Assembly (NCBI RefSeq): GCF_900105905.1
Contig: NZ_FNSV01000005.1
Location: 5,146,001-5,210,000 of the forward strand
Length of the DNA stretch: 64,000 bases
Source of the DNA: Rhodococcus koreensis
GTDB taxonomy: Bacteria; Actinomycetota; Actinomycetes; Mycobacteriales; Mycobacteriaceae
Direction: 5' to 3'
Under the pieces are notes generated by a model. The model saw only the letters and a list, made by a program, of their open reading frames with translations. It was not told the DNA's origin and made no database searches. Shown here one piece after another: positions 23,870 through 32,093 of this stretch. The position numbers were made by a program, and so were the translations under genes. Position 1 is the first letter of the stretch, and the number at the start of each line of letters is the position of its first letter.

Positions 23870-24637
23870 TTACACCGCGACCGGGGACGACGCCTGCGCC
23901 CAGAACCGTTTCGGTATCCGCCCGGCGGTCCTGGCGCGGCGTCCGGCCGTGACCGCCCCGGCCATCGCCGCCGCCATCAGCGGCGGGTCCGACGCCCGCG
24001 TCACCGCGGAGGCGAGCAGGACGGCGTCGCAGCCGAGTTCCATCGCCAGCGCCGCATCGCTCGCGGTGCCGATCCCGGCGTCGAGAATGACCGGGATGTC
24101 CGTGCGCGCGACGATCATCTCGATGTTGCGGGGATTGGAGATGCCGAGCCCGGTGCCGATCGGCGACCCGAGGGGCATCACGGCGGCGCACCCGGCGTCG
24201 ACCAGACGCTGCGCGAGGACCGGGTCGTCGTTGGTGTACGGCAGCACGACGAAGCCGTCGTCGACGAGTTGTTCTGCTGCCGAGACGAGTTCGATCCCGT
24301 CGGGTAGGAGGGTGCGCTCGTCGGCGATCACCTCGAGCTTGATCCAGTTGGTGCCCAGTGCCTCCCGGGCCAGCTGTGCTGTCAGGACCGCCTCCGCGGC
24401 GCCGCGGCAGCCGGCGGTGTTCGGCAACAACGCGATGCCCAGCCGATCCAGCAGTTCGAGCAGGCCGGTTCTCCCCACGGCATCCACCCGGCGCATCGCG
24501 ACCGTGGTCAGTTCGGTGCCGGAGGCGATCAGCGCCTCTTCGAGAACGGCCAGGTTGGCCGCACCCCCGGTACCCATGACCAGCCGCGACGAGAAGTCCC
24601 GGCCCGCGATCGTGAGTGCGTCGGTGTGATTGCGCAT
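23870..24637 (-). CDS. thiG: thiazole synthase ThiG
   Basis: The 255-residue protein has ThiG hallmarks: SRLVMGTGGAANLAVLEEAL, TELTTVAMRRV, LLPNTAGCRGA, GTNWIKLEVI with Schiff-base Lys100, and VILDAGIGTASDAALAMELG. It joins deoxyxylulose phosphate, dehydroglycine and the ThiS thiocarboxylate to make the thiazole of thiamine. ThiS, ThiO and other thiamine genes are absent from this window, which is unusual. I see no TPP riboswitch upstream. It may be an orphan copy or the only thiG, placed apart from its partners. Confidence 0.9.
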   Translation of the reverse strand: MRNHTDALTIAGRDFSSRLVMGTGGAANLAVLEEALIASGTELTTVAMRRVDAVGRTGLLELLDRLGIALLPNTAGCRGAAEAVLTAQLAREALGTNWIKLEVIADERTLLPDGIELVSAAEQLVDDGFVVLPYTNDDPVLAQRLVDAGCAAVMPLGSPIGTGLGISNPRNIEMIVARTDIPVILDAGIGTASDAALAMELGCDAVLLASAVTRASDPPLMAAAMAGAVTAGRRARTAGRIPKRFWAQASSPVAV

Positions 24638-24721
24638 AGGTACCTCTCCGATCGGGTTGAGTACTCGAACCGTACGGTCGAACCGTCTCCGACGTCAGAG
24701 CCACTTGTGTGCTGTGTCATA

Positions 24722-24736
24722 GGTCCAGATTGGACC
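24722..24736. promoter_or_regulatory. dyad GGTCCA-GAT-TGGACC
   Basis: A perfect 6-3-6 dyad lies in the 206-base gap between thiG (minus) and a small coiled-coil gene (plus), 85 bases from the thiG start. It is likely to be an operator for one or both. The binding factor is unknown. Confidence 0.45.
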
Positions 24737-24843
24737 CCTGCGCCGCCGTTCTTCTGGATCTTCTGGACCCGTACCAGATGCCGCAGAGTTGTCGGTCAGA
24801 TGAGCTGAGTGGCACACGCCGCGACGTCACGATGGGAGCAGGC

Positions 24844-25059
24844 ATGAACACGATGGTCGCCGGCAGGAACCGCACCGCGAGGTCGAGGGAGGAGCAGCGC
24901 CTGGCCGCGGAATTGGAGGATGCCCGGCGTCGCATCATCGAACTCATGGGGCAGCTCGCCGAAACAGTGCGCAGTCGTGACGCTTTGAGCGACCGGATGC
25001 AGGTGATGGCGTGGAATGCCCGGTGGGGCCGTGAATCCGTCGGATTCGGCGGCCTCTGA
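24844..25059 (+). CDS. small coiled-coil hypothetical protein
   Basis: A 71-residue charged protein with a predicted coiled coil over about 40 residues (SREEQRLAAELEDARRRIIE, then LMGQLAETVRSRDALSDRMQ). I do not recognise it. The ATG has GGGAG nine bases upstream. It ends nine bases before the convergent pknG stop. It could be a small regulatory or structural protein; a non-coding reading is possible but the helix pattern and ribosome site favour a gene. Confidence 0.5.
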   Translation: MNTMVAGRNRTARSREEQRLAAELEDARRRIIELMGQLAETVRSRDALSDRMQVMAWNARWGRESVGFGGL

Positions 25060-25067
25060 CACCGGCG

Positions 25068-27278
25068 CTACAGCCACGTGGTCGGGCGGATCAGATTCGC
25101 GAGATCCACCAGCGTGTACCGGTGCCTGCGCTCGGGCGCCTTGCGGGCGAGGGCACGGAGCGCCGCCTCTGCCCCGGTGCGCAGACCGCGCTCGGTGAAC
25201 GGCACACCGAGGATCCTCGTCGCCTCGGGGACACCGCCGGCATGCAACCAGTCCACGGCCACCCCGAGAACGAGCACGCGGGTCTGGAGCGCGCGTCGCT
25301 CGTCGTGGGCGAGCAGTTCGACGCGGCGGGCCGCCTCCTGCAGATCCAGTTCGCTCACCTCCGCGAGGGGCCGATCGTGGACGAGCATCAGCACACTCGT
25401 CAACCGCGCCTCGGCGTAGTGCCGGGACGTCGGCGGCACCTCGTCGAGCGCCTCCACCGCGTTGACCCGGTCGTCGCGGTGCTCGAGTTGCCGTGCCAGC
25501 CCGAACGCGGCACTGACCGCGCCGTGATCGGTGCGCCACACCGTGCGGTAGTACTTCTCGGCGGTCCCGCGCCACCGCCCGAGGTTCTCGGCGGCGCGGT
25601 ATTCGCACCACATCTCGGACGTCGCCGCGAGCGCGAGTTTCGGGGCCTCCTCGCCCGGTAGCGCCGTCAGGACCGAATCGAAGCGGGTGAACGCCTCCTC
25701 GAAGTCGCCGCCCACCAGAGCGCACAGCCCGGTGTGCCAGTCGACGCGCCACGTGTCCTCGAGTTCGTGGTCGAGGGATTCGAGGATGGTGGTGGCATCA
25801 CGCGGCTGCCCGAGGTCGAGGTGCGCGCGCACCTCGGCGAGCGGGATCTCGATGCTCGTGGACTCCACGCCCTCCTTCGCCGCCACCTCCTTCGCCCGGT
25901 GCAGCGAATCGAGGAGTTCCCGCGGTCTGCTGTGCACGACGGACAACAGCGGGGCGGCCGGATCGTCCGGGTCCACCAGCGGAATCGGCAGTGCCCGAAC
26001 GATGCTCATCGCGCTGATGCGTTCGTCCCGGCGATGCCCGTCCACGTAGACGTCGGTGCGGCTGATCGTGAGGTCGGTCCCGAACGTCGTGCGCTGCGGG
26101 CTGAAACGGTGGGACAGTCCCGGCTGCGGGTTTCCGGTCCGCTGCGCGCGCACCTCTCGCAGAACACCCTGGAGCTGCGTCGACATCTCGTCGGCCGACG
26201 CGAAACGCTTGGCCGGGTCGGGGTGGATGGACCGGAGTAGCAGCCGCTGGTAGAACTCGTATTCCGCCAGCAGCGGCGCCGCCTCCGGAGTCGGCAGGCC
26301 GTCGACGTAACAGCCCCCGGCGGTGGGCATGTCGAGGGTCAGCACGGCGAGCGTCCGCCCGACGGTGTAGATGTCCGAGGCGACGGTGGGCCCGGTGGTG
26401 GCGATCTCGGGGGCTTGGTAACCCTGTGTGCCGTAGATGTATCCGTGATCGCCGATCCTGGCGACCGCGCCCATGTCGATGAGCTTGAGCTGGTCGTAGT
26501 CGTCGCCGATCATGATGTTCTCGGGTTTGAGGTCGTTGTACACCAGCCCCATCGAGTGCAGGTATCCGAGCGCAGGCGTGACTTCGAGGAGGTAGCGGAT
26601 GGCATGCTCCACCGGCAGCCTCGGTTTCGGGTCGTCGGGCGCCGCCTCCTCCTTCAGTTCGGTGAGCACGTCCCGCAGGGTCCGGCCCCGGACGTACTCC
26701 ATGACGATGTAGCCGACGGGATTGCCGTCCATCCCGGGGTGTTCGACGAAGTTGTAGATCTTCACGATGCTCGGGTGCGTCACCTCGGCGAGGAACCGGC
26801 GTTCGGCGAGCGCCACTTCCTGGGCCTCGGGGTCGCCCGAATGCAGCAGGCCCTTGAGGACGACCCAGCGGTCGCTGACGTTGTGGTCGAGCGCGAGGTA
26901 GATCCAGCCGACGCCGCCGTGGGCGAGGCACCCGAGGACCTCGTACTGACCCGCCACCAACTCGCCCGCCTCCAGTTGGGGGGCGAACGAGAAAACGGTC
27001 CCGCAGTGCGTGCACACCCCCTCCGTGTCGCCCGGCCGGGCCGCGGTGGAGCGTCCGACCGGCCGCTTGCAGCGGTCGCAGTACCGTTTGTGCTCGGCGA
27101 GAACGGGATTGGTCAGGAGCATCGACAGGTCGGAGGTGTGCGCGGCGTCCGGCACCGTGCGGGACGAGGGGACTTCGTCCTCGTCGTCGTCCGCGAACGG
27201 ATCGAACCGCACTCCGCGTGTGGATTCCGGTTCGTCCATCGGGGTTCGCCTGGTCTCGTCGCTCACGGTCGGTGACAC
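25068..27278 (-). CDS. pknG: serine/threonine protein kinase PknG
   Basis: The 736-residue protein has all three PknG parts. First comes an acidic N-terminus and a rubredoxin-like motif with Cys67, Cys70, Cys89 and Cys92. A kinase domain follows, about residues 110-400 (AHGGVGWIYLALD, invariant Lys142 in VVLKGLL, YNDLKPEN, LKLIDMGAVARIGD, GTQGYQAPE). Last is a TPR-like C-terminal helical region. PknG phosphorylates GarA-type FHA proteins to steer glutamate and TCA metabolism in actinobacteria. The GTG start is one base past the glnH stop, so it is translated as part of the glnX-glnH-pknG operon, last in order. Confidence 0.95.
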   Translation of the reverse strand: MSPTVSDETRRTPMDEPESTRGVRFDPFADDDEDEVPSSRTVPDAAHTSDLSMLLTNPVLAEHKRYCDRCKRPVGRSTAARPGDTEGVCTHCGTVFSFAPQLEAGELVAGQYEVLGCLAHGGVGWIYLALDHNVSDRWVVLKGLLHSGDPEAQEVALAERRFLAEVTHPSIVKIYNFVEHPGMDGNPVGYIVMEYVRGRTLRDVLTELKEEAAPDDPKPRLPVEHAIRYLLEVTPALGYLHSMGLVYNDLKPENIMIGDDYDQLKLIDMGAVARIGDHGYIYGTQGYQAPEIATTGPTVASDIYTVGRTLAVLTLDMPTAGGCYVDGLPTPEAAPLLAEYEFYQRLLLRSIHPDPAKRFASADEMSTQLQGVLREVRAQRTGNPQPGLSHRFSPQRTTFGTDLTISRTDVYVDGHRRDERISAMSIVRALPIPLVDPDDPAAPLLSVVHSRPRELLDSLHRAKEVAAKEGVESTSIEIPLAEVRAHLDLGQPRDATTILESLDHELEDTWRVDWHTGLCALVGGDFEEAFTRFDSVLTALPGEEAPKLALAATSEMWCEYRAAENLGRWRGTAEKYYRTVWRTDHGAVSAAFGLARQLEHRDDRVNAVEALDEVPPTSRHYAEARLTSVLMLVHDRPLAEVSELDLQEAARRVELLAHDERRALQTRVLVLGVAVDWLHAGGVPEATRILGVPFTERGLRTGAEAALRALARKAPERRHRYTLVDLANLIRPTTWL

Positions 27279-27279
27279 C

Positions 27280-28290
27280 TCAGTCCCGGTAGGTGGCGGT
27301 CGGCGGTCCCGTGACGGGTCCGAGTACCGTCAGCCAGCTGTCGTAGAGCCTCATCCACGTTCCGTCTGCGCGCATCCGATCCAGCGTCCCGTTCACGAAG
27401 CGCACCAGATCCTCGTTGCCCTTGTTGACCCCGATACCGTACGGCTCCGACTGCAGCGGCGGGCCGACGATCTCCAGATTCGGATCCTGCTCGGCGAGCC
27501 CGGCCAGGATGGAGTCGTCGGTGCTCGCGGCGTCGGCCCGACGCTGCTGGAGCGTCACGAGGCAGTCGTCCCAGTCGGGCACCGTCACGATCGTGGCCTC
27601 GGGCTGCACCCGGCGAACGGTGTCCAGTGAGGTGGTGTCGGCGACGGTGCAGACGCGCTTGCCCGCCAGATCCTCCGGGCCGGAGATACCGGAGACCTTC
27701 GGCACCAGCAGTCGCTGGTACGCCTGGAAGTACACGGTGGAGAAGGCGACGCGCTCGGACCGTTCACACGTGATCGTCGTGCTCTTGACGACGAGATCCA
27801 CGGCCTTCTTCTCGAGGGCGTCGAAACGGTCGCCGGACGTGAGCAGGCGGAACTCGACCCTGCCGGGGTCGCCGAACAGGTCCCGCGCCATCTCACCCGC
27901 GACGTCGACGTCGAATCCCATCAGCATGCCGGTCGTCGGGTCCCGGAAACTGAACAGGTTGGTGTTCTGGTCGATCCCGACGACGAGCCTGCCGCGCGCG
28001 GTGATCTCGGCCAGCGCGCTTCCCGGCGCCCGGACGTCCGGCGCGGTGACCGGGCGGAGGCTCGCCAGCGCGCCGCAGGAGTCGGGTGCGGGTGGTTCCG
28101 CGGGCACGTCGCCGGTCGGCGGATGGATCTGAAGCCCGTTCGTCAACGGCTGTTCGGAGTAATCACCGCTGGCGATGGGAGTGAGGGGTTGCGGGGCGGC
28201 GCATCCGGCCGCGAGAACGGTGGCCGCGGCGGCCGAAAGGATGAGGGCGCGCGGGCACGTGCGCCGTCTCGGTCGCCTCACCCGCGTCAT
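27280..28290 (-). CDS. glnH: GlnH-type amino-acid-binding lipoprotein
   Basis: The 336-residue protein has a positively charged signal peptide and lipobox LAAGC with Cys30, then a type-II periplasmic-binding domain (RLVVGIDQNTNLFSFRDPTT, GFDVDVAGEMARDLFG, CERSERVAFSTVYFQAYQRL). The mycobacterial homologue binds Asp or Glu outside the membrane and signals through GlnX to PknG. It is the middle gene of that operon: its ATG overlaps the glnX stop (TGATG) and its stop is one base from pknG. A close paralogue is at 50313-51338. Confidence 0.9.
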   Translation of the reverse strand: MTRVRRPRRRTCPRALILSAAAATVLAAGCAAPQPLTPIASGDYSEQPLTNGLQIHPPTGDVPAEPPAPDSCGALASLRPVTAPDVRAPGSALAEITARGRLVVGIDQNTNLFSFRDPTTGMLMGFDVDVAGEMARDLFGDPGRVEFRLLTSGDRFDALEKKAVDLVVKSTTITCERSERVAFSTVYFQAYQRLLVPKVSGISGPEDLAGKRVCTVADTTSLDTVRRVQPEATIVTVPDWDDCLVTLQQRRADAASTDDSILAGLAEQDPNLEIVGPPLQSEPYGIGVNKGNEDLVRFVNGTLDRMRADGTWMRLYDSWLTVLGPVTGPPTATYRD

Positions 28291-29636
28291 CAGTGGTACT
28301 CGTTCAGTCTGGGCCAGATCCCCCCACCGACGGCGAACCCGCAGAGCACGCCGATCACCATGCTACCCACCGCGAGCAGCGACAACGAGCGAAAGGACTC
28401 GGTCATTCCGTCGACTTCCTCGCCGCGGAAGCTGTCGATACCGTGCTGCAGCGCCTCGTCGAGGGCCGCGAACGTCGCGGGAGACGCGGAGTCCGCGGGG
28501 CCGATCGCGACGGCCGTCGCCCCCGGGTAGTCCCCCACCTCCAGCCTCTGCTCCAGCATGTCGTGCGCGTGCCGCCAGTCGCCGAGTGCCGTCACCGCCT
28601 CGTCGATCGGTTGCGTGGCGTCCGGTTCGTGAGAACCGCCCTGCAGGCCCGCGAGGACCTCGGCCAGCGCGGCGGAGCGGTGGGCGTAGTCGATCTCGGA
28701 CTGTTCGTCGGAGCCACGCTGCAGCAGCGCGAGGGTCTCGTCCGCCCGGGCCTGCTGAGCGAGGATCCTCGCCTGGGTGATCGTCGCGAGTGGTTGCGCC
28801 CCTTCGGTTCTCGCCCGATCAGTGGCCGCGGTGGAGACCAGGGTGGCGCCGGCCAGCCAGACCAGGAGGGTGGCGGCGAGCAGGGACGCGACGACGAGGC
28901 CGGGGTTGATGCGGCGTTTGCTCTTGCGCGCCAGGTACACCTGCGCGAGGAGGAGCGCGACGAGCAGGGCGACGGTGGCGGCGAACGCGACTCTGGGGAG
29001 CCGCCCGGTGAGGACTTGAGTGTCGGCGACGGCCCTCGACTGCTCCGAGTACAGACGCTCGGCGGCGGGCAGGATCGTGTCCTGCATCATCGAGGACGCG
29101 TCGCTGAGATAGGCGACGCCGACCGGGTTGCCCGATCGGTTGTTGGCGCGGGCCGTCGCGACCAGGGTGGTGTACGCGGCGAGGTTCCGGGACACCTCGG
29201 ACAACTGGGCGAGGGCGGCGGCGTCGGTCGAGTCGACCCCGTTCGACGCGGTGACCAGCGCATTCGACGCGTCCCCGATCGCCTGGTTGTACCGATTGCG
29301 GACGGCGATCGGCTCGACGCCGCCCGAGATGAACGACGTGGCCGCCGCGGCGTCGGCGATGGACAGCGAACTGTAGAGCCGTTCGGCCGCGTAGGTGAGG
29401 GGTTCGGTGTGCGTCCGCAGCGTCTCGATGCGTTGTTGCCGGGCGCCGATCGCCGCCGACGTGACCGCCCCGGTCGCCAGCGCCGCGGTGACGAGCACGA
29501 TTCCCAGCACGGACAGCCGTCCCGGGGTCGAGACGAGGAATTCCCGCCACGGCCGGCGCCGGGAGTCGGGCTCGACGAGCAGCGACTCGTCGAGCGAGTG
29601 TTCTTCGGTGACGACGTCGTCTCCGCGGTGGAACAC
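28290..29636 (-). CDS. glnX: GlnX-like membrane sensor of the PknG pathway
   Basis: The 448-residue protein has a membrane segment near residues 42-64, a helical extracellular domain, a central hydrophobic hairpin around residues 205-265, a second extracellular helical domain, and a last membrane segment near the C-terminus. This matches the GlnX topology with tandem helical sensor domains. It is thought to pass GlnH ligand status to PknG. The GTG start is chosen for the strong GGAGGAGG about 7 bases upstream. A strong terminator separates it from the permease gene upstream on the same strand. Confidence 0.85.
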   Translation of the reverse strand: MFHRGDDVVTEEHSLDESLLVEPDSRRRPWREFLVSTPGRLSVLGIVLVTAALATGAVTSAAIGARQQRIETLRTHTEPLTYAAERLYSSLSIADAAAATSFISGGVEPIAVRNRYNQAIGDASNALVTASNGVDSTDAAALAQLSEVSRNLAAYTTLVATARANNRSGNPVGVAYLSDASSMMQDTILPAAERLYSEQSRAVADTQVLTGRLPRVAFAATVALLVALLLAQVYLARKSKRRINPGLVVASLLAATLLVWLAGATLVSTAATDRARTEGAQPLATITQARILAQQARADETLALLQRGSDEQSEIDYAHRSAALAEVLAGLQGGSHEPDATQPIDEAVTALGDWRHAHDMLEQRLEVGDYPGATAVAIGPADSASPATFAALDEALQHGIDSFRGEEVDGMTESFRSLSLLAVGSMVIGVLCGFAVGGGIWPRLNEYH

Positions 29637-29726
29637 GGTGTCCTCCTCCGCCGAGGTCTTCTGCAAGTGTGCCCCGATTCGCGGCGGGTCGTGCCGGAAA
29701 AAGCCGATGTGGCATCGGGGGCACAA

Positions 29727-29766
29727 AAGAGGGGCAGGGACCGCCGGTGCGGTCCCTGCCCCTCTT
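29727..29766 (-). terminator. rho-independent terminator of the permease gene
   Basis: A perfect 18-bp stem (29727-29744 with 29749-29766) with a 4-base loop is followed on the minus strand by TTTTGTG. It begins 15 bases past the permease stop, so it ends that transcript before glnX. It is the clearest T-tailed terminator in the window. Confidence 0.9.
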
Positions 29767-29780
29767 CGACAAGGCGTGTG

Positions 29781-31265
29781 TCAGTGTTGTTCGCGCGTCA
29801 CGATTCCGACGAGTTGTTCCGCTTCGACACCCGTGGCGGCGGGTTCGGCGGCCGGTTCCGCGGGCGGGGTGACGGTGTCGAGGCGTTCGGCGCTGGTGCG
29901 GCTGCGCCGGCGGAACTCGTAGCCGATCAGGATGAAGGCCAGAGTCACCACACTCAGCCAGAACTGCGAACGGGTGGTGGGGAGCACGGCCATGGCCGCG
30001 ATCACCGTCCCCATCAGCGCGATGGTCGCGTAGCTGAGCCAGGGGAACAGCCACATCTTCAGGGTGAGGGCCCCGGGATCCTGCGCCTCCAGCTTCCGGC
30101 GGAGCGCGACCTGGGAGATCGCGATCATGAGGTAGACGAAGAGCGCCACGGCGCCGTACGAGTTGACCAGGAACGAGAACACGAGATCCGGGGAGACGAA
30201 CGCGGCGATCACCGAGGCGTATCCGATCACCGTCCCGGCGAGGATGGCGCGCCGGGGCACTCCGCCACCCGACAGGCGGGTGAACATGTGCGGGGCGTCG
30301 CCGTTGCGGGTGAGGGCGAAGAGCATCCGCGAGGACGTGTACAGGGCGGAGTTCAGGCAGGACAGCACCGCGGTGAGGATGACGACGTTCATGATCGTGG
30401 CCACCCCGGGAATGTGCAGGGCGGACAGGGCCGCCGCGTAGGGGCTGACGCCGACGGCTTCGGCGCTCCACGGCACCACGGCGACGACCACGAAGATGGA
30501 TCCGACGTAGAACGTGATGATCCGGACCACGATGGAGCGCATCGCCCGGGCGACGGCCTTCTTGGGTTCCGCGGACTCGGCGGCCGCGATGGTCACGATC
30601 TCGGCGCCGGTGAAGAAGGCGACGCAGGGAACGACCGCGGCGAGTACCGCGCCCCAGCCGAGCGGAGCGAATCCGCCGTGATCGACGAGGTTCGCCACCC
30701 CGGGGGTCGAATCCGGCCACAGTCCGGTGATCCACAGGGCACCCAGACCGAGGAAGAGGACGATCGCGATCACCTTGATCGACGAGAACCAGTACTCGAA
30801 CTCGCCGAACGACCGGGCCGACACCAGATTGGTGCAGGTCAGGATGACGAGAAGGCCGAGGCTGAGGATCCACAGCGGCGCGGACGGCAGGTAGAGCTGG
30901 AGTATTCGGCCACCGGCGATGGCTTCGACGGCGACGACGATGACGAAGAAGTACCAGTACATCCAGCCGACGGAGAATCCGGCGCGATTGCCGAGCGCTT
31001 CCCTGGCGTACACGTAGAACGATCCGACCACCGGCTTGGCCACGGCCATCTCCGCCAGCATCCGCATGATCAGGAGCGTGATGACCCCCGCGATGAGAAA
31101 CGACACGATCGCCGCCGGGCCCGCGCTCTCGATGACGACACCGCTGCCGACGAACAATCCGGCACCGATCACGCCGCCCAGGGCGATGAGATTCATGTGC
31201 CGCTTCTTCAGACCCTTCCCGAGACCGGAGTCCTGGGATTGGGCCGGGGGTGGTGTTGCAGTCAC
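29781..31265 (-). CDS. APC-family amino-acid permease (GabP/AnsP-like)
   Basis: The 494-residue protein has 12 hydrophobic segments and the AAT-family start GLGKGLKKRHMNLIALGGVI, with GAGLFVGSG binding the amino-acid backbone. TGAEIVTIAAAESAEPKKAV and MLFALTRNGDAP are also typical of GABA, asparagine and aromatic amino-acid permeases. It imports an amino acid with protons. The GTG is chosen because GGAGG lies 5 bases upstream; upstream in-frame codons lack a site. It lies beside glnX-glnH-pknG but ends in its own terminator. A near-twin lies at 48728-50275, also beside a glnH paralogue. Confidence 0.85.
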   Translation of the reverse strand: MTATPPPAQSQDSGLGKGLKKRHMNLIALGGVIGAGLFVGSGVVIESAGPAAIVSFLIAGVITLLIMRMLAEMAVAKPVVGSFYVYAREALGNRAGFSVGWMYWYFFVIVVAVEAIAGGRILQLYLPSAPLWILSLGLLVILTCTNLVSARSFGEFEYWFSSIKVIAIVLFLGLGALWITGLWPDSTPGVANLVDHGGFAPLGWGAVLAAVVPCVAFFTGAEIVTIAAAESAEPKKAVARAMRSIVVRIITFYVGSIFVVVAVVPWSAEAVGVSPYAAALSALHIPGVATIMNVVILTAVLSCLNSALYTSSRMLFALTRNGDAPHMFTRLSGGGVPRRAILAGTVIGYASVIAAFVSPDLVFSFLVNSYGAVALFVYLMIAISQVALRRKLEAQDPGALTLKMWLFPWLSYATIALMGTVIAAMAVLPTTRSQFWLSVVTLAFILIGYEFRRRSRTSAERLDTVTPPAEPAAEPAATGVEAEQLVGIVTREQH

Positions 31266-31496
31266 GTTTTCCTCCACTGTGCGCTGACCGGAAACGTCAG
31301 GTCGCCATCGCGATCCGGGTCGGATCACCGGCGGTTGGAACGGAGAACAGTGCCGGCGGAGAAAGAGGAGACGATCCACCGCGAACTGAACTGTTGATGT
31401 GATGCACAACACTGTATGGAGGGTGCGGTGGGGAGCACAGTGCCAGTTCCGGAGCGCCTCTGAGGTCCAGATTGTGAGGTTTGACGGCTGCTGCCG

Positions 31497-32093
31497 TTAC
31501 CCCAGTTCGTAGACGCGGCCGGTGTGGATCCCGGCCACCGATTTGACGAACGCGCGCGCGACGTCGGCGGCGGGAACGGGCGCGAATCCGGGGAAGAAGT
31601 CGCCGTAGACGTCGAGTGCTTCGGTGACGACGCTCGGGCTGACCGCGTTGATGCGGATGCCGCGCGGAAGTTCGGCTGCGGCCGCTTTCACGAACGCCTC
31701 CAGGGCCCCGTTGACGGTCGACGCGACCACACCCGAGCGAATGGGTTCGCGGGCGAGCACCCCCGTGACCAGGGTGAACGAGCCGCCGTCGGCGACGAAC
31801 GGCAGCCCGCGCAGGACCAGTTCGATCTGCCCGAGCAATTTGTCGTCGAAACCCTGCCGGAAGTCGCTGGTCGTGGTGTCGCCGAAGGCAGGGAACGGGG
31901 TGACACCCGCGGTGCTGACCACCGCGTCCACCGTCCCGACCCGTTCGTACAGCGCGGTGACGGACGCGGCATCCCGGAGGTCGACCGCGACCTCGGTGGA
32001 GCGGGATGCGACGACGACGTCGTGGTCGGGTGTCAGGGCGTCCACCACCGCCGTGCCGATGCGGCCGGTGCCTCCGACGACGAGAACCTTCAC
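31497..32093 (-). CDS. SDR-like NAD(P)-dependent oxidoreductase
   Basis: The 198-residue protein has VLVVGGTGRIGTAVVDAL at the N-terminus and ATV/STAGVTPFPAF in the NAG position. The catalytic region reads LVTGVLAREPIRSGVVASTVNGALEAFV, where the usual Tyr of YxxxK appears replaced (Ser/Thr-rich, no clear Tyr-Lys pair), so it belongs to an atypical short group. The GTG overlaps the stop of the upstream permease by 4 bases, so it is the last gene of the hydroxyproline operon. It may process an intermediate, but its role is not established. Confidence 0.7.
   Translation of the reverse strand: MKVLVVGGTGRIGTAVVDALTPDHDVVVASRSTEVAVDLRDAASVTALYERVGTVDAVVSTAGVTPFPAFGDTTTSDFRQGFDDKLLGQIELVLRGLPFVADGGSFTLVTGVLAREPIRSGVVASTVNGALEAFVKAAAAELPRGIRINAVSPSVVTEALDVYGDFFPGFAPVPAADVARAFVKSVAGIHTGRVYELG

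Noticed and set aside
24638..24760. TPP riboswitch upstream of thiG
   Set aside because: The minus-strand leader lacks the CTGAGA and ACCTGA segments expected for the thi-box. Only a short dyad is present.
28293..31397. A 1,034-codon open frame on the plus strand
   Set aside because: It is antisense to glnX and the permease. Composition is biased and no motif is visible. The minus-strand genes explain the region.
24721..31474. Identical 12-mers AGGTCCAGATTG at 24721-24732 and 31463-31474 flanking the pknG region
   Set aside because: Many 12-base matches are expected by chance in 64 kb, and only the first copy forms a dyad. It is not evidence of a repeat or shared operator.
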